Assembly (NCBI GenBank): GCA_900471815.1
Contig: UICE01000002.1
Coordinates: forward strand, 62,001 to 126,000
DNA length: 64,000 nt
Source: Hyphomicrobiales bacterium
Lineage (GTDB): Bacteria; Pseudomonadota; Alphaproteobacteria; Rhizobiales; Rhizobiaceae
Reading direction: 5' to 3'
Of the stretch, positions 9,975 through 18,110 are shown in pieces. The position numbers and the translations under genes were made by a program. Position 1 is the stretch's first letter, and each line of letters begins with the position of its first letter. The notes under the pieces are model-generated. The model was not told where the DNA came from. It saw only the letters and a program-made list of their open reading frames with translations, and did not search any database.

Positions 9975-10799
9975 TCACTCGCCCGTCCATTCGGGTTTGC
10001 GTTTTTCCATAAAGGCACCGATGCCCTCTTCGGCATCCCGGGCCAGCATATTTTCAACCATAACCTGCGCCGTGTAATCATAGGCGCTGGCAAGGTCCAT
10101 TTCTGCCTGTTTGTAGAATGCTTCCTTGCCGATTTTCAGTACCAAAGGTGATTTGGCTGCAATGGCTTGAGCATATTTCCTGACAATCTGATTCAGATAC
10201 TCCTGTGGCACAACCCGGTTTACCAGTCCAAACTCGCGCGCAGTTGAAGCATCAATGGTTTCGCCGGTCAGCAGCATTTCCATAGCCTGTTTGCGCGATA
10301 CATTGCGCGACAGCGCGACCATCGGCGTCGAGCAAAAAAGACCGATATTTACGCCCGGCGTACAGAAGGTGGATTTGTCTGAACAAACTGCCAGATCGCA
10401 AGAGGCAACCAGTTGACATCCGGCGGCGGTTGCAAGCCCGTCAACGCCAGCAATCACAGGTTTTGGATGGCTGACGATAGCCTGCATCAATTCCGCGCAT
10501 AAGCGCATGGTTTGTTCGAAAAAGGCACGGCCACGATCTTCGTCGGAGCGATGGCTCGACAATTCCTTGAGGTCATGGCCTGCCGAAAACAATTTCAGCG
10601 ATGAATCGATAATGATAACGCGAACTGCCTTGTCTTCTCTTGCCGATCGAAGGTGTTCCAATAGCAATTGCATCATCGCAATCGACAAAGCGTTGGCCGG
10701 AGCGTTTTGCAATGTCAGACGCAATATGCCGTCCAACAGCTCATGACCGACAATAGGGCTAACCTGCCCTTCCTTGCGGATGGCGTGAACTTCTCCCAT
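9975..10799 (-). CDS. Enoyl-CoA hydratase/isomerase family protein
   Basis: This is a 274-residue crotonase-fold protein. The CoA and oxyanion region is FSAGHDLKEL, and the second oxyanion loop is GLATAAGCQLVASCDLAV. The usual second catalytic glutamate position reads PGVNIGLF instead of PEVxxG. Loss of one of the two glutamates is a feature of ECHDC3-like and some isomerase members, so hydratase activity should not be assumed. The C-terminus FMEKRKPEWTGE is typical of the family. It heads a two-gene unit with the CoA-binding protein. The exact substrate is unknown. Confidence 0.85.
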   Translation of the reverse strand: MGEVHAIRKEGQVSPIVGHELLDGILRLTLQNAPANALSIAMMQLLLEHLRSAREDKAVRVIIIDSSLKLFSAGHDLKELSSHRSDEDRGRAFFEQTMRLCAELMQAIVSHPKPVIAGVDGLATAAGCQLVASCDLAVCSDKSTFCTPGVNIGLFCSTPMVALSRNVSRKQAMEMLLTGETIDASTAREFGLVNRVVPQEYLNQIVRKYAQAIAAKSPLVLKIGKEAFYKQAEMDLASAYDYTAQVMVENMLARDAEEGIGAFMEKRKPEWTGE

Positions 10800-10830
10800 G
10801 GCATTCCTCGTACTTATGTGGCCTCGTTGC

Positions 10831-11376
10831 TTATTGCTGCCGTACCCACTGATTATAGAATGGCTTCAATGAGCGCAAATGACGCTCTACAATTACGATG
10901 TTGTCCAGCGACGGTCTGGCATTTTGAATCTGGGCCAGACCGCTTTTCAAGCCGTTGATTGCTTCTGCTTTTTGCTCGGGCGAGAGAGCAACCATTGTGG
11001 GAACCGAGGCGATGGCTTTTTCCACTTCCTGTTGGGGTTGTGGATGGGTGGCCCAATGATAGGTGACCATGATCGTGTTGTTTGTATCGAGCCAATCGGC
11101 ATAGCTGGCAAAGCCGAATTCCCGCGCCTTCGCGTCAAGTATAGCGGTCCGGACGGATGCTTCATCGTCCTCATCAAGTTCGCGCTGTGCGGCGGCGACT
11201 GGCGCATAGCCATAAAGGAAACGCGTCACGATCTCTTCATTCAAAGCCACGGCCCGATCCGGCATTTGGTAGCGTTCTATAACAGGCGCCAAGGGCGGCG
11301 CGGGCCGCGTGGCGAAAAAACCCGCATACCCAACGGTGAGCAAAACAGAGGTGACAACTATTCCTGGCGGTTTCAT
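10831..11376 (-). CDS. Hypothetical exported or membrane-anchored protein
   Basis: I do not recognise this 181-residue protein. The N-terminus (MKPPGIVVTSVLLTVGYAGFF) is a single hydrophobic helix that could be a signal anchor or uncleaved signal peptide. The rest is soluble, helical and charged (EDDEASVRTAILDAKAREFG), ending PFYNQWVRQQ. A periplasmic location is likely. It is divergent from the thioesterase gene and lies just upstream of the enoyl-CoA hydratase, 31 bp away on the same strand, so it could be first in that transcript. Base composition matches its neighbours. Confidence 0.7.
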   Translation of the reverse strand: MKPPGIVVTSVLLTVGYAGFFATRPAPPLAPVIERYQMPDRAVALNEEIVTRFLYGYAPVAAAQRELDEDDEASVRTAILDAKAREFGFASYADWLDTNNTIMVTYHWATHPQPQQEVEKAIASVPTMVALSPEQKAEAINGLKSGLAQIQNARPSLDNIVIVERHLRSLKPFYNQWVRQQ

Positions 11377-11459
11377 AAAACGGCCCCATCCTTGTAAAGA
11401 CCAAGCAGCGTCAATAGTAACAGTCTAAGTGTAAACAAAACAGCAAGGGAACAGCGATA

Positions 11460-11888
11460 ATGGCTGCATTAATGAGCGCAAAAGCCCTGACAGCGTTTCT
11501 TGAAGAGGAGTTTCCGCAGGTTAACGCAGACGGCATTGCTTACACTGTTGTTGATGCCGGCGCTGGCTATGCTGTGATGCGTCTGGAGCCGACTGTGAAA
11601 CATTTGCGCCCCGGAGGCACGGTGTCAGGGCCAACCCTGTTCGCATTGGCGGACATTACCGCCTATATGGCCATTCTTGCTCAAATCGGCCCTGTCGCGC
11701 TGGCTGTTACAACCAATCTGAACATCAATTTCCTGCGCAAGCCTGAAATTGGTCCCCTGGAGGCAAGAGCTACGCTTTTAAAACTTGGCAAGCGTCTTGC
11801 CGTGGTGGACATTGCCATTACCAGTGGGGCCAGCAGCGAACTGGTTGCCCATGCAACAGCAACCTATTCCATCCCGCCAAGAAGCTGA
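11460..11888 (+). CDS. PaaI-type hotdog-fold thioesterase
   Basis: This 142-residue protein has the hotdog thioesterase pattern. VKHLRPGGTVSGPTLFALADITAYMAIL holds the conserved Gly and Asp of the PaaI/YdiI family (motif at about residues 44-70), followed by TTNLNINFLRKP and a C-terminal AHATATYSIPPR strand. Proteins of this type hydrolyse acyl- or aryl-CoA thioesters in the cytosol. Proximity to the enoyl-CoA hydratase is compatible with acyl-CoA metabolism, but the genes are divergent. The substrate is unknown. Confidence 0.85.
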   Translation: MAALMSAKALTAFLEEEFPQVNADGIAYTVVDAGAGYAVMRLEPTVKHLRPGGTVSGPTLFALADITAYMAILAQIGPVALAVTTNLNINFLRKPEIGPLEARATLLKLGKRLAVVDIAITSGASSELVAHATATYSIPPRS

Positions 11889-11920
11889 TATTCGCCGCAA
11901 GGCAGATTGCATTTCTTCTC

Positions 11921-12039
11921 TGCGTGCTTCGACAAGCTCAGCATGAGTGGGGGTAATGATTGCATTACCTCCACGCAACGGAATAACATCTCCATGCGAT
12001 CAATCCACGTCCCTCATGCTGAGCTTGTCGAAGCACGCA
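11921..12039. repeat. 119-bp palindromic repeat element, copy 1
   Basis: Two perfect 27-bp arms (11921-11947 and 12013-12039) in inverted orientation contain the core TTCGACAAGCTCAGCATGAG. The 65-bp centre holds a second small inverted repeat (GTAATG/CATTAC, 11953-11968). A second element with the same architecture is at 16972-17092. The size and palindromic form recall the Bru-RS elements described in Brucella; I could not verify sequence identity with them. It lies between the convergent thioesterase and mbfA genes and may also act as a bidirectional terminator. Confidence 0.8.
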
Positions 12040-12064
12040 AAGCGTTCATGCCAACGTATAAGCG

Positions 12065-13048
12065 TCAGGCATTGCCGATCAAAATGCCTGTCGCCAGCAC
12101 CAATCCGCCACCAAGCACAACCTGTATGGCAGCGCGGAAGAAGGGCGTTTCCATATATTTGTGCTGGATGAATGCAATCGCCCAAAGCTCGACAAAAACC
12201 ACCAGCGCGGCAATTGTTGTTGCGGTCCAAAAATTGGTGATCAGATAGGGTAAGGCGTGGCCGAGCCCGCCGATTGTTGTCATCAGACCATTGGCAAGGC
12301 CCCGCTTGAGCGGTGACCCGCGTCCGGACAGCTTGCCATCATCATGCGCAGCCTCGGTAAAGCCCATGGAAATACCCGCACCAAGCGATGCGGACAGGCC
12401 GACGAGAAAAGTTTGCCAAGTGTCCTGCGTTGCAAAGGCGGCTGCGAAAATTGGCGCGAGCGTGGAAACGGAACCATCCATAAGACCCGCCAGGCCAGGC
12501 TGGATATAGGTCAACAGAAACTGGCGGCGCTCCGTCTGCTTCTCTTCCTGCTGCACATCGTACGGCGTATGTTGCACGCCAAGGCGATGCGCCAACGATT
12601 CATGGACTTTTTCGGCGACGGCCAGATCACCAAGCAGCTTGCGGGTTGAAGCATCGCTAACGAGTTTTACCGACTCCATATAGAAGCGATAGGCCTGCTC
12701 CTCCATTTTTTCCGCCATCTCACGGACCTTATCGATTCCGAGTGGGCGCAGGAGCCAGTCAGGTTTACGCTCGATATAGCCCCGCACATGTTCGCGGCGG
12801 ATCAAAGGAATGCGGTTGCCGAACCGCTGAACGTGAAGATCAATCAGCGCCTGGCGATGGCTGTTCTCCTCCTCCGCCATGTCTTCAAACACCTTGGCGC
12901 TTTGCGGAAAATCCTCCCGTAAACCATCCGCATAGGCGAGATAGATGCGCGCATCATCCTCTTCGGAGGAAATGGCGAGGGCTAAAATCTGCTGTTCCGA
13001 CAAGGAAGCAAGGTCGTAACGGCGGTGACCAAAAAAACGGCTGAACAT
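12065..13048 (-). CDS. mbfA: Membrane-bound ferritin A (ferritin-like + VIT1 iron exporter)
   Basis: This 327-residue protein has two parts. An N-terminal rubrerythrin-like domain (about 1-165) has SSEEDDARIYLAY, EEENSHRQALIDLH and VHESLAH as probable di-iron ligands. A C-terminal VIT1/CCC1 membrane domain has AGLMDGSVSTLAP at its start and several helices to the end (ending ATGILIGNA). MbfA homologues in Bradyrhizobium and Agrobacterium export iron and protect against iron and peroxide stress. Directly upstream is an Irr-type iron control element, which places this gene under the heme/iron regulator Irr. The start at 13048 keeps that box at -14 to -30. Confidence 0.93.
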   Translation of the reverse strand: MFSRFFGHRRYDLASLSEQQILALAISSEEDDARIYLAYADGLREDFPQSAKVFEDMAEEENSHRQALIDLHVQRFGNRIPLIRREHVRGYIERKPDWLLRPLGIDKVREMAEKMEEQAYRFYMESVKLVSDASTRKLLGDLAVAEKVHESLAHRLGVQHTPYDVQQEEKQTERRQFLLTYIQPGLAGLMDGSVSTLAPIFAAAFATQDTWQTFLVGLSASLGAGISMGFTEAAHDDGKLSGRGSPLKRGLANGLMTTIGGLGHALPYLITNFWTATTIAALVVFVELWAIAFIQHKYMETPFFRAAIQVVLGGGLVLATGILIGNA

Positions 13049-13061
13049 GGGATATTCCTAA

Positions 13062-13078
13062 ATTAGAATAATTCTAAA
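13062..13078 (-). promoter_or_regulatory. Iron control element (Irr box) upstream of mbfA
   Basis: On the minus strand the site reads TTTAGAATTATTCTAAT, matching the published ICE consensus TTTAGAA-N3-TTCTAAA at all but the last fixed position. The inner 15 bases (13063-13077) are perfectly palindromic. It lies 14 bp before the mbfA start codon and just downstream of a possible TTGAAA-N17-TAGTTT promoter. That position suits repression by Irr when iron is low. Irr control is inferred from the motif and from known mbfA regulation in relatives. Confidence 0.8.
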
Positions 13079-13259
13079 CTAGAGCGTTTGATCAAAAATT
13101 TCAAGGTAAGAGTTGGGTAGCCGTACAACCGTAGTGTGCCGACTAACTTGACCACAACCATCAATAAAATTGATAAACACTGTTGAAAAGGCCCGATAGA
13201 CACGGTGCAGGCGCGGGAGTATGTTGCGCCCCATTCAATTACCAGTGCCGGATTTCTTC

Positions 13260-13880
13260 ATGACACTTACAGGTTTTATCGCCTATTCGGGCGCACTCGC
13301 TATTGCCGCAGCCATTCCTGGACCGGGCGTAACTGCCCTTGTCGCCCGCGCGCTGGGCTCTGGCTTCCGCTCTTCCCTGTTCATGTCCATCGGGCTTGTC
13401 CTTGGTGATCTTACCTATCTTACCGCGGTCGTACTGGGCCTTGCAGTTGTGGCGCAAACGTTCGGTACGTTGTTCCTGATCATAAAATGGGCTGGTGTTG
13501 CCTACCTCACCTATCTGGCCTGGAAGCTGTGGACGACTGGCATTTCGACCGAGAGAATCGAAGCGAGTAAAAGCCGCAGCGGCAATATTTCAGCTATTCT
13601 AGCTGGACTGACGCTGACACTAGGCAATCCAAAAACCATGCTTTTCTACATCGCGCTGACACCGACGCTGGTTGATCTGAAATCCATTACTCTGGCTGAC
13701 TATTCCATTCTCGCTGTCTTAACAGTGATTGTGCTGATGATTGTGCTCGTGCCCTATCTTGCGCTGGCCGCCAAGGCACGCGGTCTGCTCGCCTCTCCCC
13801 GCGCTCTCAAGCGTCTTAACCGTACAGCTGCCGCTTTTATGGCTGGCGCGGCATTGGCTATCGCTGGTCGCGCTGGCTAA
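13260..13880 (+). CDS. LysE/RhtB family amino-acid exporter
   Basis: This is a 206-residue inner-membrane protein with about six helices. It has the family signature near the N-terminus (AAIPGPGVTALVARALGSGFR), the second repeat LTLTLGNPKTMLFYIAL, and a C-terminal hydrophobic helix. The ATG at 13260 (MTLTGFIAYSG) gives the standard length; the ATG at 13221 would add 13 residues not typical of the family. It probably exports an amino acid or homoserine-lactone-like solute; the substrate is unknown. It is divergent from mbfA and upstream of cysK, with no sign of an operon. Confidence 0.88.
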   Translation: MTLTGFIAYSGALAIAAAIPGPGVTALVARALGSGFRSSLFMSIGLVLGDLTYLTAVVLGLAVVAQTFGTLFLIIKWAGVAYLTYLAWKLWTTGISTERIEASKSRSGNISAILAGLTLTLGNPKTMLFYIALTPTLVDLKSITLADYSILAVLTVIVLMIVLVPYLALAAKARGLLASPRALKRLNRTAAAFMAGAALAIAGRAG

Positions 13881-14020
13881 CTTGGATTCATATTCTAACA
13901 GGAATGGATTATTAGTTTAATTTTCCATTCCTCCCCGCCTTTGTGCACGTACCCGACTATGAATTTTCTGCCAAGAGCCATAAGATCGCGGCCAGAACAA
14001 TTTCAATTCGGGAGAATATC

Positions 14021-14998
14021 ATGAGCAGCGACACGCTACGCAAGCCGGGCCGTGGCCGTATCTACAACTCTATTGTCGATACTATTGGCGACACGCCGCT
14101 TGTGCGTCTCGACAAGTTCGCCAAGGAAAACGGCGTCGTTGCAAATCTTCTGGCTAAGCTTGAATTTTTCAATCCGATTTCCAGCGTCAAGGATCGTATC
14201 GGTGTTGCGCTGATCCAATCATTGGAAGATCAGGGCAAAGCTGTGCCGGGAAAGACGGTTTTTGTGGAACCGACATCCGGCAATACAGGCATTGCACTCG
14301 CCTTTGCCGCCGCAGCAAAGGGCTATCGCCTTATCCTTACCATGCCGGAAACCATGTCCGTCGAGCGCCGCAAGATGCTCAAGCTGCTTGGCGCCGAATT
14401 GGTGCTAACAGAAGGCGCAAAGGGCATGAAGGGCGCTATCGCCAAAGCCAATGAACTCGTTGAAACCACGCCGGGCGCAATCATTCCCGGCCAGTTCGAC
14501 AATCCGGCCAATCCTGAAATTCATCGCAAGACGACAGCCGAGGAAATCTGGAACGATACGGACGGTGCGGTCGATATTCTCATTTCCGGCATCGGCACGG
14601 GCGGCACGATCACCGGCGTCGGTCAGGTGCTGAAGCAGCGTAAACCAAGTGTGCAGATCATTGCAGTCGAACCCAGAGATTCGCCCGTGCTTTCAGGCGG
14701 CAATCCCGGACCGCACAAGATTCAAGGAATCGGGGCCGGTTTTGCGCCGAGCGTGCTCGACACACATATTTACGATGAGGTGGTCCAGGTTTCCAATGAG
14801 GATTCCTTTGCCAATGCAAGACTGGTCGCGCGTATTGAAGGCGTGCCCGTTGGCATTTCCTCAGGCGCGGCGCTGACAGCAGCGATCGAGGTTGGCAAGC
14901 GCCCGGAAAACAAGGGCAAGAATATTGTTGTGATCATCCCCTCCTTTGCCGAACGCTATCTTTCAACAGCGCTATTTGACGGGCTGGATGGCTCATGA
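14021..14998 (+). CDS. cysK: Cysteine synthase A (O-acetylserine sulfhydrylase)
   Basis: This PLP enzyme makes cysteine from O-acetylserine and sulfide in the cytosol. It is 325 residues. The PLP lysine is Lys57 in NPISSVKDR, the substrate loop is [12 protein letters not shown], the phosphate-binding loop is [12 protein letters not shown], and [11 protein letters not shown] is near the end. The ATG at 14021 ([10 protein letters not shown]) is preceded by GGGAG; an upstream start at 13943 lacks a ribosome site and adds an unconserved extension. With metY in the same window, both sulfhydrylation routes of sulfur assimilation are represented. Confidence 0.96.
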   Translation: MSSDTLRKPGRGRIYNSIVDTIGDTPLVRLDKFAKENGVVANLLAKLEFFNPISSVKDRIGVALIQSLEDQGKAVPGKTVFVEPTSGNTGIALAFAAAAKGYRLILTMPETMSVERRKMLKLLGAELVLTEGAKGMKGAIAKANELVETTPGAIIPGQFDNPANPEIHRKTTAEEIWNDTDGAVDILISGIGTGGTITGVGQVLKQRKPSVQIIAVEPRDSPVLSGGNPGPHKIQGIGAGFAPSVLDTHIYDEVVQVSNEDSFANARLVARIEGVPVGISSGAALTAAIEVGKRPENKGKNIVVIIPSFAERYLSTALFDGLDGS

Positions 14999-15004
14999 AA
15001 ACCA

Positions 15005-15033
15005 CCAATCGCTCCCTTCAAGGGAGAGATTGG
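15005..15033. terminator. Inverted repeat between convergent cysK and higA
   Basis: CCAATC-G-CTCCC and GGGAG-A-GATTGG form a 12-position stem with one mismatch and a 5-nt loop. It lies 7 bp after the cysK stop. On the minus strand it is followed by TGGTTTTC, so it may end the higBA transcript as well as cysK. The T-runs are weak. Confidence 0.45.
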
Positions 15034-15057
15034 CGAACTTTAAGGGTGCCGCTTTAA

Positions 15058-15360
15058 CTACGACAGATTGGCGAAACGTTCGATAGGCGGTTGCTCACGA
15101 TGCTCCGCTTGCCATAAATCGTAATCAGCCTGCACGCCAAGCCAGACCTTTGCCCTGCCAATACCTGCACGCTCCAAGCGTACAGCAAGGTCTGGGCTTA
15201 TCGGCGCATGACCATGCATAATGCGGGACAGGGTTTCACGCGCAAACCCTAGCCTGCGCGCAAGCTCGGTCACCGATATGGCAAGCGCTGGTAAAACATC
15301 CTCCAGGAGGGTTTGACCGGGATGCGGGGGATTAAACTGTCCCATGTCGTTATTCCTCAA
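15058..15360 (-). CDS. higA: HigA-type antitoxin (VapI/XRE HTH)
   Basis: This is a 100-residue DNA-binding antitoxin. The family opening HPGQTLLEDVLPAL is followed by an XRE helix-turn-helix in SVTELARRLGFARETLSRIMHG, with ISPDLAVRLERAG after it. The C-terminal WLGVQADYDLWQAE is characteristic of HigA/VapI. Its start codon overlaps the stop of the upstream toxin frame by 4 bp, the standard higBA coupling. It should bind and silence HigB and repress the operon. Because the toxin gene appears frameshifted, this antitoxin may now be solitary. Confidence 0.93.
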   Translation of the reverse strand: MRNNDMGQFNPPHPGQTLLEDVLPALAISVTELARRLGFARETLSRIMHGHAPISPDLAVRLERAGIGRAKVWLGVQADYDLWQAEHREQPPIERFANLS

Positions 15361-15634
15361 TGATAATCCAGATAGTCGACGAGTTCGACATCATTTTCAA
15401 TAAACCGGAAAATGATCCGCCAATTTCCACTAACGGAAATCGACCAAAAACCTTCCAGAGACCCTTGAAGCCGGTGAAATCTCCAGCCTGGAATAGAAAG
15501 ATCCTCAGGTACGCAAGCGCGGTCGAGAAAGGCCAGTGTTCGAGACAATCGCTTCACATGCGCAGCATTGATCTCCGGGTGGAACCCGTTTCAAAGAAAA
15601 CCTCAAGTCCCTTATGGCGAAAACTTCTGATCAT
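15357..15634 (-). pseudogene. higB: HigB-type mRNA interferase toxin, frameshifted
   Basis: The toxin gene should start at the ATG at 15634, preceded by GAGG, and reads MIRSFRHKGLEVFFETGSTR, the canonical HigB N-terminus. The frame then runs into a TGA about six codons later. The remaining HigB sequence (INAAHVKRLSRTL through VELVDYLDYH) continues in another frame from about 15576. Restoring one base near 15576-15580 would give a normal toxin of about 92 residues. A 66-residue frame beginning at GTG 15557 keeps the C-terminal catalytic half but lacks the first strand and helix and a ribosome site. This is either a real inactivating indel or a sequencing error. Confidence 0.8.
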
Positions 15635-15784
15635 TCCTCGAATGTGATGTAATAGATCACATATCGCAACCAACGTCTGGTTGCAAGCTGCAAAAACAAT
15701 GCGCCAAGATGTGGTAATATAATACCTTTCTTACAAGCTATTGATTTTGCTTATTTATTTATATTATATGTCGAAATTAACGAC

Positions 15785-15813
15785 TTGACGCTCTCCATTT
15801 GAGCCTTTATTGA
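15785..15813 (+). promoter_or_regulatory. Probable sigma70 promoter of rplM-rpsI
   Basis: TTGACG and TATTGA are separated by 17 bp, with a very A/T-rich stretch (15720-15780) upstream that could act as an UP element. This is the expected layout for a strong ribosomal-protein promoter. The leader to rplM would be about 115 nt. The start of transcription is inferred, near 15820. Confidence 0.65.
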
Positions 15814-15825
15814 GACCCATGACTG

Positions 15826-15848
15826 CGGTGGGGCTTCCCGCCGTTTTT
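15826..15848 (+). promoter_or_regulatory. Hairpin plus T-run at the 5' end of the rplM leader
   Basis: CGGTGGG and CCCGCCG form a 7-bp stem with a GCTT loop, followed immediately by TTTTT. It lies right after the predicted transcription start and about 90 bp before rplM. The form is that of an intrinsic terminator or attenuator. Ribosomal-protein leaders often carry autoregulatory structures, but L13 control through this hairpin is inference only. Confidence 0.5.
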
Positions 15849-15935
15849 CATTGTTGTGCGGATTTCAACCATCCACACAACCCAAGCAACAAGAAAAGCC
15901 TTCTTTTATGAAGGATGATCTCAAGGACAACACAA

Positions 15936-16400
15936 ATGGCTACCTTCACACAGAAGCCGGCAGATGTGACGAAAAAGTGGATCCTGATCGACGCGACGGA
16001 TCTCGTCGTCGGCCGTCTCGCCACCATCGTCGCAAACATCCTGCGCGGCAAGCACAAAGCTACCTTTACCCCGCATGTTGACGATGGCGACAATGTCATC
16101 ATCATCAATGCCGACAAGGTTGCCTTCACAGGCAAGAAGCTTTCGGACAAGATTTATTACTGGCACACCGGCCACCCAGGCGGCATCAAGGAACGTACAG
16201 CTGGTCAGCTGCTTTCCGGCCGTTTTCCTGAGCGTGTTGTCGAAAAGGCAGTTGAGCGCATGGTTCCACGTGGACCGCTCGGCCGTCGCCAGATGAAGAA
16301 CCTGCGCGTTTATGCCGGTTCCAACCACCCACATGAAGCGCAGGCACCTGAAGTCCTCGACGTTGGCGCGCTGAATTCCAAGAACAAAAGGAGCGCATAA
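15936..16400 (+). CDS. rplM: 50S ribosomal protein L13
   Basis: A 154-residue ribosomal protein of the large subunit. Typical L13 stretches are [38 protein letters not shown] and the C-terminal [10 protein letters not shown]. The ATG at 15936 ([11 protein letters not shown]) is preceded by AAGGA and matches the family start; the frame's upstream extension to 15915 is not needed. rpsI follows after 2 bp, the almost universal L13-S9 operon. Confidence 0.98.
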   Translation: MATFTQKPADVTKKWILIDATDLVVGRLATIVANILRGKHKATFTPHVDDGDNVIIINADKVAFTGKKLSDKIYYWHTGHPGGIKERTAGQLLSGRFPERVVEKAVERMVPRGPLGRRQMKNLRVYAGSNHPHEAQAPEVLDVGALNSKNKRSA

Positions 16401-16402
16401 GA

Positions 16403-16879
16403 ATGGCTGAGCTCAACTCGCTCGCAGAACTCGGTACGGCGGCCGCATCGACGCAGGCTGCTGCACCTGTTCATGTCCAGAAGCTCGATGCCAAGGGCCG
16501 TGCATATGCAACCGGCAAGCGTAAGGATGCGGTTGCCCGCGTCTGGATCAAGCCAGGTTCCGGCAAAATCGTTGTCAACGACAAGGAATATGGCGCATAT
16601 TTCGCTCGTCCGGTTCTGCAGATGATCCTGCAGCAGCCAATCGTTGCTGCTAACCGCCCTGGCCAGTATGACATCATCGCTACCGTTGCCGGTGGTGGTC
16701 TTTCCGGTCAGGCCGGTGCTGTTCGTCACGGCATTTCCAAGGCCCTCACCTATTTCGAACCTGCACTGCGCGGCGTTCTGAAAAAGGGCGGCTTCCTTAC
16801 ACGCGACAGCCGCGTTGTAGAACGCAAAAAGTACGGCAAGGCGAAAGCCCGTCGTTCGTTCCAGTTCTCGAAGCGCTAA
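16403..16879 (+). CDS. rpsI: 30S ribosomal protein S9
   Basis: A 158-residue protein with a short alphaproteobacterial N-terminal extension, then the S9 core [18 protein letters not shown] and the second conserved block [15 protein letters not shown]. It ends in the tail FQFSKR whose terminal SKR contacts P-site tRNA. AAAGGAG stands ahead of the ATG, and translation is probably coupled to rplM. A strong terminator follows. Confidence 0.98.
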   Translation: MAELNSLAELGTAAASTQAAAPVHVQKLDAKGRAYATGKRKDAVARVWIKPGSGKIVVNDKEYGAYFARPVLQMILQQPIVAANRPGQYDIIATVAGGGLSGQAGAVRHGISKALTYFEPALRGVLKKGGFLTRDSRVVERKKYGKAKARRSFQFSKR

Positions 16880-16904
16880 TATCGCTTTATACGGACAGAA
16901 CAGA

Positions 16905-16930
16905 AAGCGGGCCCTCGGGTCCGCTTTTTT
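16905..16930 (+). terminator. Rho-independent terminator of rplM-rpsI
   Basis: The AAGCGGGCC / GGGTCCGCTT stem (one G-U pair) is followed by a T6 run, 25 bp after the rpsI stop. Confidence 0.85.
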
Positions 16931-16971
16931 GTTGCGCTGAGATATACTTGAGATAGCTTCGCCGCTGTGCA

Positions 16972-17092
16972 TGGTTCGACAAGCTCACCATGAGGAATCT
17001 GGGTTGCCTTCATCTGATGGGAGCTCTTCGGGATATCCTACAAGATCGCCGGTTCAGGCGTCTCCCTTCCTCATGGTGAGCTTGTCGAACCA
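16972..17092. repeat. 121-bp palindromic repeat element, copy 2
   Basis: Perfect 26-bp inverted arms (16972-16997 and 17067-17092) share the core TTCGACAAGCTCA-C-CATGAG with copy 1 at 11921-12039. They differ from copy 1 at several positions that are changed symmetrically in both arms. The 69-bp centre is unrelated to copy 1. It lies between the rpsI terminator and the agmatinase gene. Confidence 0.8.
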
Positions 17093-17133
17093 CGTACAAA
17101 AGAAATGCCAGAACTCCCGGAGTTGGAAAACCA

Positions 17134-18096
17134 ATGCCCTCGAAATCCATCGATCATGCCTTTACAGCTCGCACGCTGACCAGCGCAGCGACTGATCCCA
17201 CACATGCGGGCGCGCTCTCATTCATGCGCAGGCGCTATACCAAGAATCTCAATGGGGCAGAGGCTGTTGTCTGGGGCATTCCATTTGATGCTGCGGTTTC
17301 CAATCGCCCTGGCGCAAGGTTTGGTCCGCAGGCAATACGCCGGGCCTCAGCAATCTTTGACAATGACCCGCAATATCCATTTCAGCGCGATCTGTTCGAA
17401 GATCTGGCCGTGATTGATTATGGCGATTGCCTGCTCGACTATGGCAATCATCAAAAGACACCGGCCACGATTGAGCGGGAAGCGGCCAAAATAATCAAAT
17501 CCGGGGCGTTCCTGCTTTCGCTTGGCGGCGATCATTTCGTCACATGGCCGATCCTGAAGGCGCATGCGGCAAAACATGGACCGGTTGCTCTCGTGCAGTT
17601 CGACGCGCATCAGGACACTTGGTTCGATGATGGCAAGCGTATTGATCATGGTTCATTTGTTGGCCGTGCGGCACGCGATGGTGTTATCGATCCTGCCCAT
17701 TCGATTCAGGTCGGTATCCGTACGCATGCGCCGGATGATTGCGGACTGAAGATCGTTTATGGCTACGAGGTTGAGGAGCTTTCGGCGGCGGAAATTGCCA
17801 GGCAGATCATCGCTCGCACCGCTGGCAAGCCGGTCTACCTGACCTTTGACATTGATTGTCTTGATCCGGCCTTTGCACCGGGAACCGGAACGCCCGTCGC
17901 AGGCGGCCCGTCATCGGCAAAGATTCTGTCGGTTCTGCGCCATCTGACCGATCTTAATATTATCGGTGCGGATGTGGTGGAGGTCGCCCCCGCTTATGAT
18001 CATGCGGATGTGACGGCAATCGCAGGTGCCACAATAGCGATGTATTATTTAGGTATATTGGCCGAACAGAAGGCCAACCGATCAAATCCAACCTGA
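17134..18096 (+). CDS. speB: Agmatinase / arginase-family ureohydrolase
   Basis: This 320-residue manganese enzyme most likely hydrolyses agmatine to putrescine and urea. Metal-ligand motifs are in order: GGDHFVTWP, VQFDAHQDTW and YLTFDIDCLDPAFAPGTGTP. GARFGPQAIR near residue 63 is typical of SpeB rather than arginase. The annotated start (MPSKSIDHAF) follows GGAGTTGG. Guanidinobutyrase or another ureohydrolase specificity remains possible, as the substrate loop cannot be judged by eye. argC follows in the same direction after a 181-bp gap that contains a long palindrome. Confidence 0.88.
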   Translation: MPSKSIDHAFTARTLTSAATDPTHAGALSFMRRRYTKNLNGAEAVVWGIPFDAAVSNRPGARFGPQAIRRASAIFDNDPQYPFQRDLFEDLAVIDYGDCLLDYGNHQKTPATIEREAAKIIKSGAFLLSLGGDHFVTWPILKAHAAKHGPVALVQFDAHQDTWFDDGKRIDHGSFVGRAARDGVIDPAHSIQVGIRTHAPDDCGLKIVYGYEVEELSAAEIARQIIARTAGKPVYLTFDIDCLDPAFAPGTGTPVAGGPSSAKILSVLRHLTDLNIIGADVVEVAPAYDHADVTAIAGATIAMYYLGILAEQKANRSNPT

Positions 18097-18110
18097 TGGC
18101 TATCTGATGC

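Noticed and set aside
15357-15557. Functional short HigB starting at GTG 15557
   Set aside because: It lacks the N-terminal strand and helix of the family and any ribosome site, while an intact N-terminus with a good site lies just upstream in another frame. A frameshift explains both.
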